From Paratinospora sagittata (Eukaryota > Streptophyta > Magnoliopsida > Ranunculales > Menispermaceae), in NCBI GenBank assembly GCA_035771175.1, contig CM069607.1, positions 17,244,001-17,308,000 on the forward strand: a stretch of 64,000 nucleotides of DNA. The letters are read 5' to 3'. The translations under genes and the position numbers were made by a program. The notes beneath the pieces are model-generated. The model had not been told where the DNA came from, searched no databases, and saw nothing but the letters and a program-made list of their open reading frames with translations. This document shows positions 19,699-32,170 of this stretch, in pieces (position 1 is the stretch's first letter; every line of letters begins with the position of its first letter).

Positions 19699-20654
19699 CT
19701 ATTATAGGTAATGACTACCATTGGTTTACAAAACCAATTCCCTTGAGTTTTTGATGAAATTCAACTATTCTAAAATTGATTTTCTGTATAAGTTATGTTG
19801 ACTTAAGTGGATTCCACTTACATTTATTTTTTCTAAGTATTTTGATATTAACAAACAATATAACTAATAGTGCTAATGATTTCATTTAGTATATTTCAGC
19901 ACTTAAAGTTAAGATGAAGGCTAAAACAAGATTCAAGCATTTCAAGTTCAAGAATTTACCCTAGAAAAGATAATTTAAACATTCAACGTTTGGACAAACG
20001 ACCAACTTAAGAAAAAGTGTTTGAGAATCCTACGTAAATCTATAATTAGAATTGTCTCAACCAAAAATCTCCCACTTTCAACCGGGGACTGATGCTGGCT
20101 GGCTAAGTATGAATCATGGCTTTGGTGGATGTCACCAAAGCCACTCTAATGCCTCAGTTAGATTATGTAGGATAAAAAGTAGAAGTGTAGACAGTTGGAG
20201 GCTTAAAACATACTCGTATCTGGAGAATGAACCCTTTTTTATAGTTGAAGGGGTGGTTTCTGCATTTAATGCCTTTCTTCATCAGTGATAGTGATTTGCG
20301 CCTTTTCCTTTATAGGGACTTGATTAGTGATTGCGTGCATTGGGATTCGCACGTGGTTTGATTAGGTTCATGGTTTTCGTAGATCGGGTTTGGGAGAGAA
20401 CCTTGTTTGATTGAACTTTGTCCTTGAAGCCCTCGGTAGGAGTTGAAAAGGTGCCATTGGCTGCGACCGAGGGATGCCCTTGGCCATGGTTGAGGCATGG
20501 CTAAGGCATGGGAGTCCTTGACCATTGGCCGAGGCATGTTATGCTTCGGCCTTCACCGAGGCAAGGTGTGACTTAGCCTTTATCGAGGTGTTGTTCTCGT
20601 TTTTGGCACAATTTTGTCTAAGGCTTAGTGTTAGTTCAATTTTGGGTGCAACAA
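19699..20654 (+). repeat. Direct repeat copy 2 (about 0.96 kb)
   Basis: Homologous to 17755-18842. It lacks a segment of about 60 bp present in copy 1 near 18170-18240 and has fewer minisatellite units. It ends TTTTGGGTGCAACAA. Confidence 0.7.
20451..20590 (+). repeat. Palindromic 27-bp minisatellite, about 5 units
   Basis: Same unit family as 18569-18782 (for example CTTCGGCCTTCACCGAGGC), contracted by about three units. Confidence 0.75.
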
Positions 20655-21334
20655 TAAGCCCCTAATGAGTATGTCGAAGTGAAAGTTCGAGATGCTCATC
20701 ACTTGAGAGTTGATCTACCTAGTTATTCGTCAAGTCTTTCGCTCTCATTGGTTTTATGTTTTCCACAATAATGTTAGAATCTTTACGACTAGCCTAAATC
20801 ATTTAACATCAAGTTTCATGTACTTAGCCATCTCACGAAAGTTGTTTTCGTTGATGTCTTGACCTTGTGATTGAACTCCCTTAGTCAAGTTTTTCCCTCA
20901 TTTTTCAAGCTACTTGTTCCAAGGATGTCACCTCCCTTGGTTAAGGTTTTTGGAGAGCAATATCATATAACCTTGTTCGTTCTATGCAAAAGTCAAACAA
21001 TTATATTGTTAACTTTCAAACATGTATGTGTAAGGTAAAGATAAGCCTTCAAGAGGCTTGGGAGGTTCTTGTTTTTTATGGCTTAATTGTTTTGCAACCA
21101 TGTTTTCTGTTGACCTAACATGTTTTGTAAAACTTTCAGTCGTGCTAGTTGTCTCGAACCTTTTATCCCTTTTTATCTTGGATGTTATTGCTTTAACATC
21201 CTAAACTAAATTATTTTTGATGTTTGTCTTATGCTTGCGTAACGTCGAGCTCGTGGCTATTTGTAACTATCTTCTTTCTTTTTCCATAAACGTTGCTTGG
21301 TACTTATAGTTTTTACCTTTGTGGTAATCAGGAC
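20655..21334. other. Non-coding, no feature recognised
   Basis: T-rich sequence after direct repeat copy 2. Nothing supported. Confidence 0.4.
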
Positions 21335-21818
21335 TGTTGGAATTTGATCATGTAGTTGGAGATCTTAGATTTTGGTAATGTTTATCATAATCAGATTATT
21401 ATTATCTTGAGTTATCTAATTGGATAACCCCTTAATAATCACCTTAAGATAACTCCTATTTGGTAGTTATCCTATCTCCACCATATCCCAAATTGGAGAG
21501 AATCAGGGAGATTTGATTATCTAGAATGCCAATAAATTAAAGGGATGTGAACATGGTAAAACATACAAAAAATTGTAGAAAGTTTTCATGGAGTAGAGAG
21601 TGGGGCTTTTGGACTGTGGAACACGTTGGGAACTCGTGACATTGTGGTCCTAATCACGTGACAACACTAATTGCGTGGAGCACCCTCGAGACGATCTTGA
21701 TAATGTTTTCGCTTTCCTATTTAATTTAATTTAATTTGCATGATTTGTATTCAAATAATTTCTACAAGGACAATTCTAGTTTGACTATTGAAATAGTTTG
21801 GTTTGTCAGTTTCCAACA
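21335..21818 (+). mobile_element. Possible copia solo LTR
   Basis: A 484-bp block starts TGTTGGAA and ends TTCCAACA, a perfect 8-bp terminal inverted repeat typical of copia LTRs, and has low GC with a TAATTTAATTTAATTTG stretch. No matching 5-bp target duplication is seen (AGGAC against CGCTT) and no second copy is in the window, so this call rests on termini alone. Confidence 0.42.
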
Positions 21819-22658
21819 CGCTTATGTGAGTTCAAGGTTTTGGACTTTGGCAGATGGTATGTAGAAAGAGGTGTTCGATGCCTACACATTCATGTTGCGC
21901 TATCTTGTGGAATAAGACTTGACATACTCTGCAATCTCTTGATAGATGAAATGGGACATGTGATAAAATAGCCAAGTTTTGAAGTTGTCTGATTTTGATG
22001 AAAATTTCATTTTCATTCTAGAGTTGTAAGTGAGGGGAATAGTCTTCGGGCTTCGGCAACATATATGACTTACTTGCATTCCAAACACGTGAGTTCATTT
22101 TGCAAGCCTCAATCTTGTTATTGCATGGGGTTTTTTGTCCGGGGGTAATCATTATTTTTCCTCACCCTTTTGGCATGTTGTAATGACTCAACATGCGAGA
22201 GGGGGTTGTCCAAAACATAGGGACAAAATGCGGTATGTTCCTTGTTTGATTCTCGACTTCTTGTTTGGTCCTCCCGCTTACTACGTGAAGGTGTATGTTT
22301 GCCATAAGATGTTTCCTTACCTGGTGCTACATATCGACATTGATTCATTGTGGGTTTCAAACTTCCGGTGTTCCAAGCACGTGACACCTTGTGGGTTATA
22401 ACCCTTTGTTCCTTTTAGGGTGCGTAGCCTCCGTAACCCATTGCAACTTTGATAATTGGTCGTCGCCTATTGAAGACGATCAATTGTAGCTATTTTTTTA
22501 GATGTGGTTGTATTATTTGGAAGACGATTGGATGTAGTCATCCATTCTTCAGTGGTTGTAGCTTTTTGTTGTTGATCAGCTGTACCATTTCATCTGTAAG
22601 TGTTTGTAGCCTTTAAAAGGAGATCGACTGCGACTTTTTGTTTGTTAGTGGTCGTAAT
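21819..22658. other. Non-coding, weak internal repetition
   Basis: No coding similarity. From about 22440, short GTAGC and GGTCGTAG-type words recur and lead into the 41-43-bp array. Confidence 0.4.
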
Positions 22659-23106
22659 CTTTTGCTACTTTATGGTGTGTAGTGCACGAGCGGTCGTAGC
22701 CTCTGCCTCTTTAGGCTTGTGGTGCACATAGTTGGCCATAACCTCTTGCTACTTCAGGTGTATGGTATGCAATTGACCATAACCTTTGCTATTTGGGGTA
22801 TACAACTCACAGTTAGTCGTAGCCTTTGCTATTTGATACGAGAATAGCTCATGTTTGTCCTATGGCCTCTACTATTTCATGCGTGGGTACCTCACGTTGG
22901 GCTTATTGCCTTTGCTATTTGATACGTGTATAACTCACGTTGGGCCTATGACCTTTGCTATTTGATACATGTATAGGAATTTGTTATTTGATACGTGTAT
23001 AGCGCACGTTGGGCTTATAGCCTTTGTTATTTGATATGTGTATAACTTACATTGGGCTTATGGCCTTTGCTATTTGATACGTGTATAACTCACGTTTGAC
23101 CAGGGT
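22659..23106 (+). repeat. 41-43-bp minisatellite, about 11 units
   Basis: Units follow CCTTTGCTATTTGATACGTG then TATAACTCACGTTGGGCTTATGG with gradual divergence. Those at the 5' end are most degenerate and the last five most alike. One unit near 22966-22990 is cut short. No open frame spans the array. Confidence 0.85.
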
Positions 23107-23380
23107 GAGCAGGGACTAAGGTAACAGAGCTGCTTCCTTTCTTTTCTATAGTTAACTTGTTGGAGTTGTTTTTTCTCAAGGATTTAACAGGTATCGTTCT
23201 GCAAATTATCACACATAGTGATTATCATGTATCGTAACACCAAAAATGTCAATTTAGAGTTTAATGTCTTTACATTTGAAATAAAATAATTATCTTTCTA
23301 GATAGCTTCAAAGAACTTTGGTAAAACCAATCGCAAGGAAATGTTTCACTTGTTGTGTCGTACATGGTTGGATTTGTTCC

Positions 23381-23743
23381 ACGACCTCTTAAGACTTGTC
23401 GTCCATCGTGCGGTCAACTTCTCTGAAATGGGGGTGTGATGACCTCTCAAGATTTGTTCTTTGTTGCGTGATCAACATTTTTGAAAGAAAGGCTCGACAA
23501 CTTCTCAAGATTTATCATCCGTCGCGCGATCATCCTCTTTTGGGGAGGTTTACAACGATCTCCTAAGGTTTTTTCTTTGTCACGCGATCAACATTTTTGA
23601 AAGGAGTGTGAAAACTTTTCAAGATTTGTCGTTTGTCATGTGATCAACTTTTTCGGAAGAAAGGGTGCGACGACCTCTCAAGACTTATCATCCGTCGCGC
23701 GGTCAACTTCATTGGGAGAGGTTCTTGATGACCTCTCAAGATT
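23381..23743 (+). repeat. 58-bp minisatellite, about 6 units
   Basis: Units begin ACGACCTCTCAAGATTTGTC and contain CGTCGCGCGATCAAC. Alternate units are more alike (CATCCGTCGCGCG against TTTGTTGCGTG), suggesting an underlying 116-bp dimer. The array ends at the border of the SIRE-like LTR. Confidence 0.87.
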
Positions 23744-24628
23744 CTTTTGTTGGCCTAGATTATAGTCCAAGAGGGGGGAGGGGGTGAATTAGACTTAGCA
23801 GATATTCGAAAAACCTTAAGCAACACTTATGGCAAAGATAAACAAAAATTAAAGTACAAGGAAAGTAAATGATAAACACAACGATTTATAGTGGTTCGAC
23901 TTCCTCAAAGCCAACCTCCTCGGTTAAGATTTCCCAAACATCCACTAACCTTTATCCAACTTATGGGTGTGGATCAAACTGTTACAAAAACCCTTTTTCG
24001 GTTAGGAAAACTTTCCGATTGGCTAACCAACCAATCTAAAATACATCAAATGATTACAATGATAATGAGAATGTTCATACCAAACAACTCTCAAAGAGAA
24101 TGCAACTTGAAATGAATACCTTCCAAGATTGAATCAACAAAAAAGTGAAGATGAAGTGTAAAATGATAAAAAGGAAGGTTCTCTTAGGATTTTGATTTGA
24201 GAATATGTAGTTGAAGCTTGAAATCAAAAACCCTTTCGATCACTCGAAATCTCTTGAAATATGTTTTCTCAAATATGAAGATTGATAGAACCGGAGATTT
24301 CTTCAAAGTGATTGAGAACTTGAAAAATATCACTTGAAAGCTTGATGAAATCACTTGTAAACTTGATAAGATTTCTTCTAAAAGATGAGCTTCAAAAACT
24401 TTTGAAAACTTGTTTTCCTTAAAAATGTGGAGAACAAAGTGTAGAATTAAGTTTCAAATTTTTCAAAAAGGTTACTCTTGTTAGGCTAACACATGCATTT
24501 ATAAAAAGGATGTCTCGAAAAAGCAGGAACCTCGTTTCCATAGGAGGAACGACGTTTATGTTCAAAAATAGTAAAAAGATTGCATTTTGCCAATTTTTAT
24601 GAAAACCCGTTTATGCTCAAATTTCATC

Positions 24629-24633
24629 ATTCT
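24629..24633 (+). repeat. Target-site duplication of the Gypsy element, left
   Basis: ATTCT before TGTGACGCC. It is matched by ATTCT at 34138-34142 after CGCCACA. Confidence 0.9.
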
Positions 24634-26455
24634 TGTGACGCCCCGAAAATTATTTCATCTAGCCCATAACCCAATTGCACTTTGCCCAAACTCTATGTGT
24701 TGCCTTGATATGGTTGGTATTTGTTTGATGGTTGTTTAATGTTTGTATAGTTGATGCTTGATAATGTATATAAATATGTGTATTATAAATTGTATATGGG
24801 TCATGTTAAATTAAAGTATAATGCATATGTTATTATTTATGCATGAGTCCATTAAACCATGAACTGATATGGGTTAGGATTGATTGAATAAAAGGATAAA
24901 TGAGAATGAAAATTTGGTGTATTAAATGGATTGGTCATTTAAAATACATGGAAGCATGAGATTGGTTAAAGTACATGTGGTTGGTATGGGTAGTATGAGA
25001 CCAACACATGTGAAGGTTGGTGCATGAAAGTGGACAAGTGTCCCATGCCCACTTCTCTTCTCCAAGAATGTGCTAGAAAGTGAGGTGAGTGGAGGGAATC
25101 AAGGAAGTGCTAGAAAGTGAGGTGAGTGGAGAGAAAGGAAAAAAAAAGTAAAAGAAAAGAAGAGAAAGGAAAGAAGAAGAGAAAGAAAGAGAGAGTTGCA
25201 GGAGGAAAGTCTCTGCGACGTTTTCATTAAAGAGCTGGATCTTCGGGATATATGGTCAGATTAAGCTCAAATTTTGTCAGCAAGTTCGTAGCTTATGGTG
25301 TTCTGCATTCTGAACGATGGAGATCTTGATTAGATGTTTCTTCTAAGAGATCTAACCTCTCAAACAAAGCTGGTCGGAAAGTCAGGATTTCTCGCGCCGT
25401 TTCGCTCAAACTTATAGATCTCCTCAATCTACCGTTGGATGCATATAAAATTTGGGTATGTAGTTTATAACTGATATTTCTGCATTCTGAACGGTGGAGA
25501 CGTTTATGAGTTAAGTATGTTGTGTGATATAGTCATCTGAGTTTGAGTATTTGCAGCAGGAAAGGAGAAATTGTCTGATTAGAGACTTGTTCATCAAATA
25601 TACTTATCTTTTCGGTCTACCGTTGGATTGGGCTGATATATGGACAGAAGGTTTGTTTCTTCACATACTTCAATCTGTACGGTTGATTTTGTTATTACGT
25701 ATTTCAGTTGGCAGATTGATACATCTGAACAGAATATTTAATGAAGAATTGGTAAGGTTGCTTGTATTAGACCCAAATTTAGAATATGAACTTAGACCTT
25801 TCCAAATAGCTTGCATGTCAACTATGTTGACCTAGTTTCCATTGTTGATGAACCCATGATGCAAAATCAGTGACATACATGGCTGAACATGGTGACCAAG
25901 TGTAAATCGACAATATGGCCTAAGTATGGAAAATTTCATATTTTAAGGCTTTTGATGCTTTTGGCCTAGAATCATTGAATTGATGCAACTTATGTTTAAT
26001 TAAGCATGATTAGGGTTGATTATGCTACTGATTTAGTGGTTGTGACCATATCATGGGTTAGGCCTACTTGTGATCAAGTGACCCAATTTGGGGATGTTTA
26101 TGCCTAAGGAATTGAAAATCAGTATTTTTTATTAATAGAATGGTTTATGTATGAGAACTATGCATTAGAGGCCTAAGTCATGTGATTTGAGTTGAATGAT
26201 GGGATTAGATGAGATTTAGGCCTATTGTCTATATGTGGGCTGATTTAGGGTTGATGTGTAATGTCTATGTGATTGAGCATAGAAATTAATGTATGGTAGG
26301 ATATTGATGAATGTTTCAGGATCTTGATTGGGTTGATTCGGTTTGGTGGTCGTGTGTGGTTAAATACTCTCGCGAGGCTTGGTTGTGAGTAGACTTCATT
26401 TATGATTATATCTTTTATGTCATCATATCACTTATATATATTGTATGTTGAAAGC

Positions 26456-26460
26456 ATGAA
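26456..26460 (+). repeat. Target-site duplication of nested solo LTR, left
   Basis: ATGAA before TGTGACGCC, repeated at 29420-29424. Confidence 0.9.
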
Positions 26461-29419
26461 TGTGACGCCCCGAAAATTATTTCATCTAGCCCATAACCCA
26501 ATTGTATTTTGCCCAAACTCTATGTGTTGCCTTGATATGTTTGGTGTTTGTTTGATGATTGTTTAATGTTTGTATAGTTAATGCTTGATAATGTATATAA
26601 ATATATGTATCATAAATTGTATATGAGTCATGTTAAATTAAAGTTTAATGCATATGTTATTATTTATGCATGGGCTCATTAAACCATGAATTGATATGGG
26701 TTAGGATTGATGGAATAAAAGGATAAATGAAATTGAAGATTTGGTGTATTAAATGGATTGGACATTTAAAATACATGTGGTTGGTATGGGTAGTATGAGA
26801 CCAACACATGTGAAGGTTGGTGCATGAAAGTGGACAAGTGTCCAATGCCCACTTGTCTTCTTCAAGGAAGTGCTAGAATGAGTGGAGGGAACCAAGGAGA
26901 GGAAAACAAGGAGAGAATCAAGGAGAGAATCAAGGAGGGAATCAAGGAAGTGCTAGAAAGAGGTGAGTGGAGAGAAAAGAAAGAAGAAGAGAAAGAAAAG
27001 AAGAGAAAGGAAAGAAGAAGAGAAAGAAGGAGAGAGTTGCAGGAGTAAGAACCCTGCGAGATTTTCATCAAAGAAGTGGATCTTTGGAATTTACGGTCAG
27101 ATTGAGCTCAAATTTTGTCAGCACGTTCGTAGCTTATGGTTATTCATTCTGGTCGGTGGAGATCTTGATCAGAGGTTTCGTCTAAGAGATCTAACCTCTC
27201 AAACAAAGCTGGTCGGAAAGTCTGGATTTCTCGCACCGTTTCGCTCAAACTTATAGATCTCCTAAGTCTACCGTTAGATGGCTACCAAATTTGGGTATGT
27301 AGTTTAGAACTGATATTTATACATTCTGAACAGTGGAGATCTTAATTAGAGGCTTTTTCTGAGAGATATAACCTCTTAAACGAAGCTGGTCGGAATTTCT
27401 GGGTTTCTCGTGCCGTTTCGGTAAAACTTACAGATCTCCTCAATCTACCGTTGGATGGATATCAAATTTGGGTATGTCGTTTATAACAGATATTTCTGTA
27501 TTCGGAACGGTGGAGATGTCTATAAGTTAATTATTTTGTGTGATATAGCCATCTGAGTTTGGGTATTTGCAGCAGGAAAGGAGAAACTGTCTGATTAGAC
27601 ACTTGCTCATCAAAGATACATATCTTTTCGGTCCACCGTTGGATTGGGCTGATATTTGGACAGAAGGTTGTTTCTTCACATACTTCAATCTGTACGGTTG
27701 ATTTTGTGATTACATATTTCTGTTGGTAGATTGATACATCTGAACAGAATAATACATGTGAAGAATTGGTAGGGTTGTTTGTATTAGACCTACATTTAGA
27801 ATATGAACTTAGACCTTTCCAAATAGCTTGCATGTCAACTATGTTGACCTAGTTGCCATTGTGGATGAACCCATGATGCAAAATCAGTGATATACATGGC
27901 TGAACATGGCGACCTAGTGTAAATCGACAATATGGCCTAAGTATGGAAAATTTCATATTTTAGGGCTTTTGATGCTTTTGGCTTAGAATCATTGAATTGA
28001 TGCAACTTATGTTTAATTAAGCATGATTAGGGTTGATTATGCTACTGATTTGGTGGTTGTGACCATATCATGGGTTAGGCCTACTTGTGATCAAGTGACC
28101 CAAATTTGGACATGTTTATGCCTAAGGAATTGAAAATCAGTATTTTTGATTAATAGAATGGTTTATGAATGAGAACTATGCATTAGAGGCCTAAGTCATG
28201 TGATTTGAGTTGAATGATGGGATTAAATGGGATTTAGGCCTATTAATTATATGTGGGCTGATTTAGGGTTGATTTGTAATGTCTATGTAATTGAGCATAG
28301 AAATTGATGTATGGTAGGATATTGATGTATGTTTCAGGATCTTGATTGGGTTGATTCGGTTTGGTGGTCGTGTGTGATTAAATACTCTCGCGAGGCTTGG
28401 TTGTGAGTAGGCTTCACTTATGATTATATCATTTATGTCATCATATCACTTATATATATTGTATGTTGAAAGCATGAATGTGTTCTAATGTTTTGAATGA
28501 TGCATTGATTTGAGAAAACCTTATGACTTTGGTTGGGCCCATCTATCTGGCTAATAGGGGGACTTGACCTTGTCATAGGAGGGTTTTAAGAAGGAAATGA
28601 TTGGGATCAACGGCACGGTGAAATAGACGTGGACTAGTAACCCAAGTAAACATGATTGGGATCAACGGCACGGCGAAATAGACGTGGACTAGTAACCCAA
28701 GGCATGTGGAATGTGGATCCAAATTGATAAACTTTTACTTGCATCGAACTTATTATAAATGCTTGATATCTATATGTTATGAGCTTTTAATCATGCTACA
28801 CATTGACATGCATACATGGTTTTTATTGATGAGTATTGATAGCATATTTGAATTCTATTCACTGGGCATCGTTGGCTCACCCTCATTTTCCTCTTTCAGG
28901 TCCTTCTGTCCCGAATAAGGGCAAGGGAGTAGTCATATCTTGAGGGCCTTGCCTGCGAGAGAATCCAAGTCCTCAATGTGAGTTGAGAGGCATTTTGATT
29001 GAATTGTGTTTTAAATTATTAAGTATTATGTTTTGGATTATGTAATTATAACACTTACCACATTGTAGTATGGGTGAGTTGGGACTTGTTAGATAGACTA
29101 TGTGGGCATATGACGGTTTTTATTTGTACCCACAATTTTAGATTTTATGTCTATGTCAATTTTAATGGACTGTAGGGATTATGATTTTATTTATGGTTCA
29201 TTTTTATGGATTATCTCTTGTCTTGGATGATTAATACGGTGGGTAGTTTTGTTTAATACCTTTTGATATCATATTGTTGTTTGGGATAAGGCTTGTAGGG
29301 TCTCAACCACCTCACGGGAGTTGAGGAGTGGTCGGAGATGCCTACGCCGGGCGTCCCGCCCCGGCATTCCTCATGCCATTCCCTGCGGGGTTGGTGGTCC
29401 GGGGCACGGGGTCGCCACA
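26461..29419 (+). mobile_element. Solo LTR nested in the 5' LTR of its own family
   Basis: A complete 2,959-bp LTR (TGTGACGCCCCG to GGGTCGCCACA) flanked by ATGAA on both sides and lying inside the host LTR at the position after GTATGTTGAAAGC. Its sequence runs parallel to the surrounding LTR. It is about 190 bp longer, chiefly because of an extra 178-bp unit at 27319-27496. LTR-LTR recombination after insertion explains the lost interior. Confidence 0.92.
27140..27496 (+). repeat. 178-bp tandem duplication inside the solo LTR
   Basis: Two units (27140-27318 and 27319-27496) both contain AACAAAGCTGGTCGG- or AACGAAGCTGGTCGG-type sequence and CAAATTTGGGTATGT. The host LTR has one such unit (about 25306-25484) before the shared partial unit. 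Confidence 0.8.
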
Positions 29420-29424
29420 ATGAA
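29420..29424 (+). repeat. Target-site duplication of nested solo LTR, right
   Basis: ATGAA after GTCGCCACA, matching 26456-26460. Confidence 0.9.
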
Positions 29425-30368
29425 TGTGTTCTAATGTTTTGAATGATGCATTGATTTGAGAAAACCTTATGACTTTGGTTGGGCCCATCTATCTGGCTAA
29501 TAGGGGGACTTAACCTTGTCATAGGAGGGTTTTAGGAAAGGAAATGATTGGGGTCAACGGTACGGTGAAATAGACGTGCACTAGTAACCCCAAATAAACA
29601 TGATTGGGGTCAACGGTACGGTGAAATAGACGTGCACTAGTAACCCAATGCATGTGGAATGTGGATCCAAATTGATAAGCTTTTACTTGCATCGAACTTA
29701 TTATAAATGCTTGATATCTATATGTTATGAGCTTTTAATCATGCTACACATTGATATGCATACATGATATTTATTGATGAGTATTGATAGCATATTTGAA
29801 TTCTATTCACTCGGCACTGTTGGCTCACCCTCATTTTCCTCTTTCAGGTCCTTCTGTTCCGAATAAGGGCAAAGGAGTAGTTATATCTTGAGGGCCTTGC
29901 CTGCGAGAGAATCCAAAGCCTCGATGTGAGTTGAGAGGCATTTTGATTGAACTGTATTTTAAATTATGAAGTATTATATTTTGGATTATGTAATTATAAT
30001 ACTTACCACATTGTAGTATGGGTGAGTTGGGACTTGTTAGATAGACCATGTGGGCATATGACGGTTTTTATTTTTACCCACAATTTTGGACTTTATGTGT
30101 ATGCCAATTTTAATGGACTGTAGGGATTATGATTTTATTTATGGTTTATTTTTATGGATTATCTCTTGTCTTTGATGATTAATACGGTGGGTAGTTTTGT
30201 TTAGTACCTTTTGATATTATGTCGTTGTTTGAGATAAGGCTCGTAGGGTCTCAACCACCTCACGGGAGTTGAGGAGTGGTCGGAGATGCCTACGCCGGGC
30301 GTCCCGCCCCGGCATTCCGCACGCCATGCCCTGCGAGGTTGGTGGTCCGGGGTGCGGGGTCGCCACAG

Positions 30369-30382
30369 TTGGTATCAGAGCC
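30369..30382 (+). promoter_or_regulatory. Gypsy primer-binding site
   Basis: TTGGTATCAGAGCC starts one base after the LTR terminus CCACA and matches the initiator tRNA-Met 3' end. Confidence 0.92.
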
Positions 30383-30593
30383 TGATTTTACTAGGTTTGG
30401 TCTATGTATTGGACTTAGATAACTTGGACCTAGGAATTGGGTGAGAGATTTAGGTGATTAAAAAGCTTAAAGGAACTAACTTAAATGCCTTACTATCATA
30501 TTTTCTGCGTGTATTATATGATATGGGTAGTTACGAGGCTTTGTTAATGTTTTAAATGTGTGATGGTTGCTCGTGTTTCTACTTCTCAGTGTC

Positions 30594-31112
30594 ATGAGGA
30601 GGAGCGAGAGATTGGGACAGCCACGCACAGGGCCATCCGATGATGACCGAATGGGGAGGATGGAGGAGATCATTCAGGCACAGGGCAGCTTGATGACAGC
30701 CCAGACTTCACAGATACAGGCGTTAGTGCAGCAGGTTGAGGCTATTGCTCGACAGTCACCTCAAACAATACCTCAGGAGGCGGGCACTAGTGGGGCCGAG
30801 GCTAGTGGAGCTGTAGGGGCAACAGGACCTCAAATGGCTGTACCTCAGCCTATGCCTACACCTGCTCCTATTGTTGTGGAGAACCCCACTGATTGGCGAA
30901 TCAAACTGCTAGAGAAGTTCATGAAGCTAAAGCCTAAGGAATTCACTGGTGGGGTTGACTTGAAGAAGGCCGAAGATTGGCTGATGAATATCGAGAAGAT
31001 CAGTCGCTCCTTAGAGCTTGATGAGGAGTCTCAGGTCCTATGTGCTGCTCACACACTGGAGAGTGATGCAGAGGACTGGTGGCTTTCAGTGTTGGATACA
31101 CAGGGGCAGTGA
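30594..31112 (+). pseudogene. gag: Gypsy gag, N-terminal half
   Basis: Likely starts at the ATG at 30594 (MRRSERLGQPRTGPSDDDR). Frame 3 is also open from 30567, but without an ATG. It has a Gln-rich coiled stretch (EEIIQAQGSLMTAQTSQIQA) and a Pro/Ala-rich linker. The capsid (Retrotrans_gag) domain follows at about 30930-31100: FTGGVDLKKAEDWLMNIEK and SDAEDWWLS. The frame hits TGA at 31110 after a one-base change near a GG, and the capsid continues one frame over. Confidence 0.88.
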
Positions 31113-32164
31113 AGAGTTGGGACACCTTCAAATGGTTGTTCTTACAGGCTTACGTTCCAGAGACTGAGAGACAGGCTAAGCAACTCGAGTTTTTGAATCT
31201 CGCACAGGGCACCATGTCAGTCAGGGAGTACGAGCTCAGGTTTAGGCAACTCGCAGTTTATGCCCCTGGGTTAGTTCCGACGCCGAGTAACAAGATTATG
31301 AGGTTTTCTTTGAACCTAAGGCCTGCGATCCGACAGGCCTTGTCTGTGACGAAGATGACTGATTTTACCACAGTGGTCCAGAGGGCCAAACAGTGTGAGT
31401 TGGCTGAACGGGTTGATGTTATGTCTACACGAGCAGCTCCAGGTGAACCGACTTCACAAGCAGAGTCTGGGGGACAGTTCCAGACTCCGTGGAAGAAGGG
31501 AAGAAGGGAAAGGAAGAGAAATTTTTTTGGAAGAGCACAGTCTGATGGTGCTCAGAGTAAGGCATCCCAGGTTCAGACTGGTATGATGGCCTCACCAGTG
31601 GTTTCCTCTCCTGTCCCGATTCCTATTCAGGCACCGAGTGCACCGAGACCCCCATTCCCACAGACTGTTAGCCGAGGCAGAGGTAGAGGCCGAGGAAGTT
31701 ATGTGATGACATCTCAGACTGGGTCATTTGCGTCCAGGGCTCCGTTCTTATGTTTTCAATGTGGGCAGGCTGGGCATAGGAAGTTCGAGTGTCCAAATTT
31801 TCAGAGAGCTCAGGGATTTGTGCAGCAGTCCAGTGCCAGAGAGACATTGAAGGCAGCTACTGAGCCAGAGCCGACAGCATCCAGGACTTTGGTGGAAGGT
31901 ACTCTTATTATTTGTGGTACTTCTATGCATGTATTATTTGATGCTGGGTCTACATTATCATTCATATCTGGACGTATGGTAGATAGTTTGCATTTGACTC
32001 CCATTAGGGCTAGTACATGGTTAGTGGTGAGTACTGTTGCTGGGGAGAGGATCTACCCGAACATGATCTGTAGCCAGTGTGTGGTTCAGATTGGTGATGT
32101 TGAGATGCCTATTGACTTTCGAGTCCTAGAGTTTTTAGAGTTTGATGCAATTCTAGGGATGGAT
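31100..32164 (+). pseudogene. gag: Gypsy gag C-terminus and protease
   Basis: Frame 2 continues the capsid as KSWDTFKWLFLQAYVPETER and MSVREYELRFRQLAVY. A basic linker follows, with a CCHC zinc knuckle CFQCGQAGHRKFEC (about 31753-31794), and then the aspartic protease with active site LFDAGSTLSFISG (about 31933-31971) and FLEFDAILGMD. An in-frame TGA (32165-32167) falls right after GMD, where the family normally has Trp. Pol continues in the same frame. Confidence 0.9.
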
Positions 32165-32170
32165 TGACTC

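Larger units (their letters stand above)
24634..30367 (+). repeat. Gypsy 5' LTR, split by a solo LTR
   Basis: LTR halves 24634-26460 and 29425-30367 (about 2.77 kb together), from TGTGACGCCCCG to GGGTCGCCACA. It contains a GA-rich tract (about 25133-25200), then two 55-bp units with CGGTGAAATAGACGTG (near 29556 and 29611), and a GC-rich 3' end with GCGTCCCGCCCCGGC. A primer-binding site follows at 30369. Confidence 0.9.

Noticed and set aside
22659..23106. CRISPR-like regularly spaced repeats
   Set aside because: The units are contiguous and degenerate with no unique spacers, in a plant genome; this is a minisatellite.
26824..27256. Lys/Glu-rich and Ser/Leu-rich open frames on both strands
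   Set aside because: They come from the GA-rich tract of a Gypsy LTR, and the same tract in the sister LTR does not keep them open.
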